Part shown: in pieces, positions 59,876-64,000 of the stretch
How the letters are laid out: each line of letters opens with the position of its first letter
How positions within the stretch are numbered: position 1 is the first letter of the stretch
From: JAVHYG01 sp040390025
GTDB taxonomy: Bacteria; Pseudomonadota; Gammaproteobacteria; Diplorickettsiales; Diplorickettsiaceae
Direction: 5' to 3'
Length of the DNA: 64,000 bases
Assembly: GCA_040390025.1 (NCBI GenBank)
Contig: JAZJZD010000004.1
Coordinates: forward strand, 201,445 to 265,444
The notes under the pieces: model-generated
What the model was told of the DNA's origin: nothing
Databases searched by the model: none
What the model saw: the letters and a program-made list of their open reading frames with translations, nothing else
Program-made: the position numbers and the translations under genes

Positions 59876-61738
59876 CTAAATGCCAATCGGCAAATGTTTA
59901 ATCGGACGACCGCCATACCAAGCATTAACAAGGGCTCTTGTTAACATAACACCCGTTAACATGGAGGTTAGCAAGCCTAACGTTAACGTGACTGCAAAAC
60001 CTTTTATTGAACCGGTACCAATGCCAAATAAAACTAAAGCCGCGATCAATGTAGTAACATTCGCATCAATAATAGTCGCCAGTGCCCGATCATAACCCGC
60101 ATGAATACTTGCTTGCGGTGATGCCCCATTTCGTAACTCTTCACGAATACGTTCGAAGATTAAGACATTGGCATCAACTGCCATACCTACTGTTAATACG
60201 ATTCCTGCCATACCTGGTAAGGTTAAGGTCATTCCTAATAAGGATAATAGTGCAACAAGTAAAACAACGTTCATCGCTAAAGCGATATCTGCAATTAAGC
60301 CAAATACGCCATAATAAATGGCCATAAAAATAATGGCTAAAATAAGTCCAACAACAATAGAGATAAACCCTTTATGAATATTCTCTGCACCTAATTGCGG
60401 GCCAATCGTTCGCTGCTCTACCACATAAATTGGAGCTGGTAATGCACCTGCCCGTAGCAATAACGAAAGATTCAAAGCTTCTTGGGTATTTGTTAAACCA
60501 GTTACCTGGAAATTGGGTGGCAATGCCGTTTGAATCGTTGCGATACTAATCACTCGCTCAACTTTATGAGGAATATGAATCACTTTTCCATTGACAGTTT
60601 TTGTCGTTGCTTTGGTTTCAACATACACAATTGCGAGTGGTTTCCCAATATTCTCACCTGTAATACGATGAAAATAACTTTCTCCTCCACCGCCGAGACT
60701 AATACTCACTGCAGAACGGCCCGATTCATCAAAACTCGTTGAAGAATCCGTAATCGAATTCCCCGTTAATATTACTGATTTATTCAATAATACCGGCCGA
60801 TTTTGATAGTTATATAATTGTAACTCTGGAGGTATAGCGCCTGAAGATTGTGCAATACGTGCATCATGTGTCACATCTACCAAGCGAAACTCAATAGTCG
60901 CTGTTCCACCTAAAATTTGTTGTGCACGCGCAATATCTTGAACACCGGGTAAATCCACTAAAATCCGATTTTTACCTTGTTGTTGCACAATCGGCTCAGC
61001 AACACCCAGTTCATTGATACGGTTCCGTAAGGTATTAATTGTTTGATCAATTGCCGATTGTCGTAAATTATTCAGCCCTTGCTCCGTCCACTGTAAAGAA
61101 AGCTGGTAATGCTGACGGCTAGTCTCCGCAGTCACAAGAAAATCAGGAAATTGGCGTCCAAGTAACTGTTTAGCTTTACTCAAACTAATCGCATCACGAA
61201 ATGTAAGATGTAGCTGCTGATCAACAGGTATTAATTCTGTGTATCGAATATTCGCTTGCTGCAAATTTTCATTGATATTTTTCATTAATCCTTGCATGCG
61301 CTGCGTAACGACGCTATTAATATCTACTTCTAAAGCAAAATGCACACCACCACGTAAGTCGAGTCCAAGCTTCATAGGAAGTGCACCAATAGCTTGCATC
61401 CATTTCGGTGTCGATGAAAGCAAATTAACGGCGACTGTATAATCATCACCCAAAGCCGCTGATAAAATATCTTTAGCCTTTAATTGTACATCTGTGTTTT
61501 TAAAACGTAGAAAAAGAGTTTGTTTTTCACTCTCTTCGCTTATTGGGTGAATCTGGCCCAGCTTTATAAGTTTTTCCACTTTAGAATTTAACAACGCCAT
61601 ATCAGGATTAGCCACAGCGACAGGAGAAATCTGTACGGCAGGCTGTTCAGGAAAAAGATTGGGGATGGCGTAGATAAAGCCCAGGACTACGAGCAACACC
61701 AATAAAATATTCTTCCAAAGTGGATATTTATTCAGCAT
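59876..61738 (-). CDS. secD: Protein translocase subunit SecD
   Basis: A 620-aa inner-membrane protein: an N-terminal helix, a large periplasmic P1 domain (GLDLRGGVHFALEV, RINELGVAEPIVQQQG, VDLPGVQDIARAQQILG) and five C-terminal helices (AMDANVLIFERIREELR). Length is normal. A MITE-like repeat (61761-61901) separates it from yajC, its usual operon partner. Confidence 0.95.
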   Translation of the reverse strand: MLNKYPLWKNILLVLLVVLGFIYAIPNLFPEQPAVQISPVAVANPDMALLNSKVEKLIKLGQIHPISEESEKQTLFLRFKNTDVQLKAKDILSAALGDDYTVAVNLLSSTPKWMQAIGALPMKLGLDLRGGVHFALEVDINSVVTQRMQGLMKNINENLQQANIRYTELIPVDQQLHLTFRDAISLSKAKQLLGRQFPDFLVTAETSRQHYQLSLQWTEQGLNNLRQSAIDQTINTLRNRINELGVAEPIVQQQGKNRILVDLPGVQDIARAQQILGGTATIEFRLVDVTHDARIAQSSGAIPPELQLYNYQNRPVLLNKSVILTGNSITDSSTSFDESGRSAVSISLGGGGESYFHRITGENIGKPLAIVYVETKATTKTVNGKVIHIPHKVERVISIATIQTALPPNFQVTGLTNTQEALNLSLLLRAGALPAPIYVVEQRTIGPQLGAENIHKGFISIVVGLILAIIFMAIYYGVFGLIADIALAMNVVLLVALLSLLGMTLTLPGMAGIVLTVGMAVDANVLIFERIREELRNGASPQASIHAGYDRALATIIDANVTTLIAALVLFGIGTGSIKGFAVTLTLGLLTSMLTGVMLTRALVNAWYGGRPIKHLPIGI

Positions 61739-61760
61739 AATCGAATTAGTTTAGCCGTTA

Positions 61761-61901
61761 AGAGTGTGTCTTCAATTGCGTTAGGATGAGACAAAAAGCG
61801 TTGTTTTTCGAGTAGCTTACGGAGCATACGGGCCGTATGAGTAACGCAACACAGAAAAACAGCGCTCTTTGGCCTGCATCGTGCAATTGAAGATGCACTC
61901 T
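61761..61901. repeat. Repeat family D: 141-bp element with inverted ends between yajC and secD
   Basis: The ends AGAGTGTGTCTTCAATTGC (61761-61779) and GCAATTGAAGATGCACTCT (61883-61901) are inverted repeats with two mismatches. Inside, AAAAGCGTTGTTTTTC is nearly complementary to GAAAAACAGCGCTCTTT, and CATACGGGCCGTATG is a short palindrome, so the whole unit folds back on itself. It abuts the yajC stop codon. A partial match, AATTGAAGATGCAC, occurs at the suhB start (58019-58032). Confidence 0.7.
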
Positions 61902-62232
61902 AAACTGTTCCCTTAGGTAGCACGCTGGCAATCGCTGCTTTTTGCATTTTAATTTCAACACTTTCAGCAATCTTTAAAGTCACTAACTCATCTCTAAGCG
62001 CCGTAATCTTTCCCACTATTCCGCCTGTAGTGCTCACTTCATCACCAATTGCTAAGCTTGCCATTAATTGACGGTGTTCCTTAGCCCGTTTTGCCTGTGG
62101 ACGCCAAAGCAATAAATAAAAAATGACCACAAAACCTAATAAAATAAGAATTTGTGAATAGCCACCCCCTGGTCCAGAAGCTGTAGTGGTTGCTGTTTCA
62201 GCCAACGCATCGGTTATAAAAAAGCTCATCAT
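61900..62232 (-). CDS. yajC: Preprotein translocase accessory protein YajC
   Basis: A 110-aa protein with one transmembrane helix (ILILLGFVVIFYLLLWRP) and a soluble C-terminal part (VSTTGGIVGKITAL). It associates with SecDF. It is upstream of secD as in most proteobacteria, but its stop touches a repeat element. Purine-rich sequence (GGAGAGAATG) precedes the ATG. Confidence 0.93.
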   Translation of the reverse strand: MMSFFITDALAETATTTASGPGGGYSQILILLGFVVIFYLLLWRPQAKRAKEHRQLMASLAIGDEVSTTGGIVGKITALRDELVTLKIAESVEIKMQKAAIASVLPKGTV

Positions 62233-62398
62233 TCTCTCCTCGATTAAAACCGGTCATAACTTAAGCCATGCAATTTACCTGGTTCCCTGATTATTCGCAA
62301 ATTTTACGTTAAAATTTCTCCTGACATCAAAAAGATTTATCAAGATGTAACCACTCTCACTCCATGAAGGTGCAAGCGTTACAATAAAGTAAAATTAT

Positions 62399-63448
62399 TT
62401 ATTTACTCACCCACAAAGCATCTCCGTAGCTAAAAAAACGGTACTTGTGAGCAATGGCTTGTTGGTAAGCTTGTATAACTGGTTTATAACCTGCAAATGC
62501 GCAAACAAGCATTAATAAGGTTGATTTTGGCAAATGGAAGTTAGTAAGCAAAGCATCAACACAATGAAATTGAAAGCCCGGATAAATAAAAATCTGGGTT
62601 TCTCCTTGGAAAGACTTAATAGAACCACTGCTTGCCGCTGTTTCTAAACTTCTTACTGTTGTCGTTCCAACAGCGATAACTCGTTTTTTATTTTTTTTTG
62701 TTTCTTCTATTTTTTCACAAACAGAGGAAGAAACTGAAACGTATTCAGCATGCATACTATGCTCCTCAATACGTTCAGTTCGAATAGGCTGAAAAGTTCC
62801 CGCTCCTACATGCAAAGTAACAAACGCTATATTGACACCTTTCGCTTTTAATTGTTCTAGTAATGCTTCATCAAAGTGTAAGCCCGCCGTTGGTGCTGCA
62901 ATAGCTCCTGGGTTACGAGCAAAAATAGTTTGATAGCGTTCCTGATCAATATATTCGTCAGAACGTTGTATATAAGGGGGAAGAGGTATACGGCCAATAT
63001 CGTTGAGCAACGCTAAAATAGATGGGATTTCATCAAGAAAATGTAATTCAAATAAATTGCCCAATCGCCCTAAAATCTCGAATCTGATATTATTTTCTAG
63101 TTGTAGCTGAGAACCCACTTTTATTGGTTTGCTTGATTTTAAGTGTGCTAAAATACGGTTCCCATCTAAAATACGTTCAACCAAGATTTCAACCTTACCT
63201 CCCGTTAGCTTATGTGCAAACAAGCGAGCAGGAATCACTTGCGTATCGTTTAAAACTAAGAGATCACCAGGATTTATAAAATCTAAAATATCCTTAAACT
63301 TTTGGTGATTAATATCGCCCGTCTCTTTATTCAAACAAAGTAAGCGACTATCTGTACGCTGCGCAGTTGGATAAGCAGCAATTAATTCAGGCGGTAAGTC
63401 GTAAAAAAAATCTGAAAGAGAGTAAATTGAGGAGAAAGGGTCACTCAT
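62399..63448 (-). CDS. queA: S-adenosylmethionine:tRNA ribosyltransferase-isomerase
   Basis: Adds the epoxycyclopentane part of queuosine to preQ1-modified tRNA. The 349-aa protein has DLPPELIAAYP, LVLNDTQVIPARLF, APTAGLHF, THHVGAGTF-like LHVGAGTFQPI and LLTNFHLPKSTLLMLV. Length is normal. It precedes yajC-secD-secF by 166 bp, while tgt, the usual neighbour, lies further on. Confidence 0.96.
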   Translation of the reverse strand: MSDPFSSIYSLSDFFYDLPPELIAAYPTAQRTDSRLLCLNKETGDINHQKFKDILDFINPGDLLVLNDTQVIPARLFAHKLTGGKVEILVERILDGNRILAHLKSSKPIKVGSQLQLENNIRFEILGRLGNLFELHFLDEIPSILALLNDIGRIPLPPYIQRSDEYIDQERYQTIFARNPGAIAAPTAGLHFDEALLEQLKAKGVNIAFVTLHVGAGTFQPIRTERIEEHSMHAEYVSVSSSVCEKIEETKKNKKRVIAVGTTTVRSLETAASSGSIKSFQGETQIFIYPGFQFHCVDALLTNFHLPKSTLLMLVCAFAGYKPVIQAYQQAIAHKYRFFSYGDALWVSK

Positions 63449-63728
63449 AAATAGATTACTTTAGCTGCATCGGCATCATAATCGCAACCTTAGCTAGACC
63501 TTCATTTTGTATAGAAATCACATGTTTAAAATAACAGGTTTCATACAAAAAATAATCTCTAGTTTTATTAGATTCTACGAGAAACACTAAACAACTACCT
63601 TAGTTACTAAACCCTTCATTTTAACATAGATTGATTAGCGCACAACAAAATAATGATTTTTATTGCTTTGTAGTTTAAAGAAACTTAATAATTAAAATTA
63701 TTTCAGCAACCTAAAAATAAGGAAATTT

Positions 63729-63818
63729 ATGAATTCTGGTAGAAAAGTTAAAGCATTGGATCGCGAAGGCGAGCACGAAGACGCAATCATCGACATATGT
63801 CCAGGAGACGACGACTAA
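63729..63818 (+). CDS. Possible 29-aa peptide
   Basis: A short ORF starting ATG 63729 with AAGGAAATTT just before it. It reads MNSGRKVKALDREG followed by an acidic part ending CPGDDD. No family recognised. The 280-bp region before it (63449-63728) is AT-rich and may contain a promoter. A strong terminator lies about 130 bases downstream. The ribosome binding site and terminator suggest a real short transcript, but the coding claim is unproven. Confidence 0.35.
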   Translation: MNSGRKVKALDREGEHEDAIIDICPGDDD

Positions 63819-63948
63819 GGCTATGATGAGGCAATGTGAGAAAAGGAATCAAACTAAGCTAGAAATATAGAAAAGGAGTAAAGTCCCTAGATGAGAACAA
63901 TCTTCTGTTCCCATTTATACTAAAAAAAATCTAGCAATGAGCTGTAAA

Positions 63949-63985
63949 AAAAACCCCGCATCATTAATAATGAAACGGGGTTTTT
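63949..63985. terminator. Strong bidirectional intrinsic terminator
   Basis: AAAAACCCCG at 63949-63958 and CGGGGTTTTT at 63976-63985 form a 10-bp stem with A/T tracts on both sides, and TCATTA/TAATGA pairs inside the loop. It may end the small plus-strand transcript above and a minus-strand gene beyond the right edge. Confidence 0.88.
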
Positions 63986-64000
63986 AGAGTAAAGAAGCTT

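Noticed and set aside
60082..60742. Plus-strand ORFs inside secD
   Set aside because: They are antisense to highly conserved SecD motifs and have no start signals.
63891..63923. Ten-residue ORF MRTIFCSHLY after AGGAG, compared with the microcin C precursor
   Set aside because: Only the first three residues resemble the microcin precursor, the spacer is long, and no adenylyltransferase gene is visible nearby.
1..64000. tRNA, rRNA, CRISPR, IS element or prophage
   Set aside because: I saw no cloverleaf, no rRNA core sequence, no regularly spaced repeats, and no transposase or phage gene. A tRNAscan and an IS search would settle this.

Overview
The window is an AT-rich bacterial chromosome segment carrying a standard gammaproteobacterial housekeeping set (gltA, rluC, adk, rlmD, relA, xseA, topA, dprA, ppa, valS, hemE, mrcA, uvrD, lpoA-yraN-diaA, acs, tgt, trmJ, suhB, secDF-yajC, queA) interrupted by large orphan genes with eukaryote-facing features. 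Gene content, base composition and these orphans fit an intracellular member of the Legionellales (Coxiellaceae / Rickettsiella-Diplorickettsia type). That placement is inference from gene families; no database search was run. I see no rRNA, tRNA, CRISPR array, insertion sequence or prophage.

Layout. 1-2.9 kb: edge fragment, citrate synthase and RluC. 3.3-8.1 kb: an accessory island with two paralogous membrane-segment proteins that share Ser-rich C-terminal repeats, plus a convergent helical orphan. 8.4-16.9 kb: adk, a PolB-type exonuclease, rlmD, dacB, relA, xseA. 16.8-22.3 kb: a minus-strand unit dprA-topA followed by a predicted tandem-OTU deubiquitinase-like protein. 22.4-31.6 kb: ppa, hinT, a VirB1-like transglycosylase, holC-valS, an orphan, dnaQ, nhaA, a small ORF and hemE. 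31.6-36.7 kb: a FUSC-type membrane protein and a pilus assembly operon pilM-pilN-pilO/P fusion-pilQ. 37.0-46.7 kb: a secreted Cys-containing protein, PBP1A, a TlpA-like thioredoxin, a TPP-riboswitch-controlled thiamine-precursor ABC transporter, uvrD and an Smr-domain gene. 46.8-52 kb: lpoA-yraN-diaA, a spore-coat-U pilin-like protein, a VanX-like dipeptidase and an NlpC/P60-like orphan. 52-63.4 kb: an acs/kdsB-like/histidine-phosphatase operon, a DUF1328 peptide, trmJ-tgt, suhB, secD-secF, yajC and queA. The right end holds a 29-codon ORF and a strong bidirectional terminator.

The most unusual features are: (1) a 686-aa protein with two OTU-like domains, the first lacking the catalytic His and the second apparently complete, with a hydrophobic C-terminal region; (2) dispersed, hairpin-rich repeat families, two of which are read in frame as protein, adding about 67 residues ahead of the PilQ signal segment and about 25 ahead of the DacB signal segment, with another copy supplying the end of nhaA and one lying against the xseA start; (3) a PilO-PilP gene fusion; (4) the paralogous repeat-tailed pair; (5) an NlpC/P60-like orphan with a C-terminal acidic dileucine motif; (6) a nine-A tract that puts the best start of a secreted protein one base out of frame.

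Functionally the window mixes cell-envelope synthesis (PBP1A with its activator LpoA, DacB, VanX-like, VirB1-like, KdsB-like), protein export (SecDF-YajC), type IV pilus/competence assembly with DprA, stringent response, DNA repair and thiamine-precursor uptake with candidate host-directed proteins scattered singly among them, as is usual for Dot/Icm effectors in Legionellales. No secretion-system genes are in the window, so effector status is inference only.
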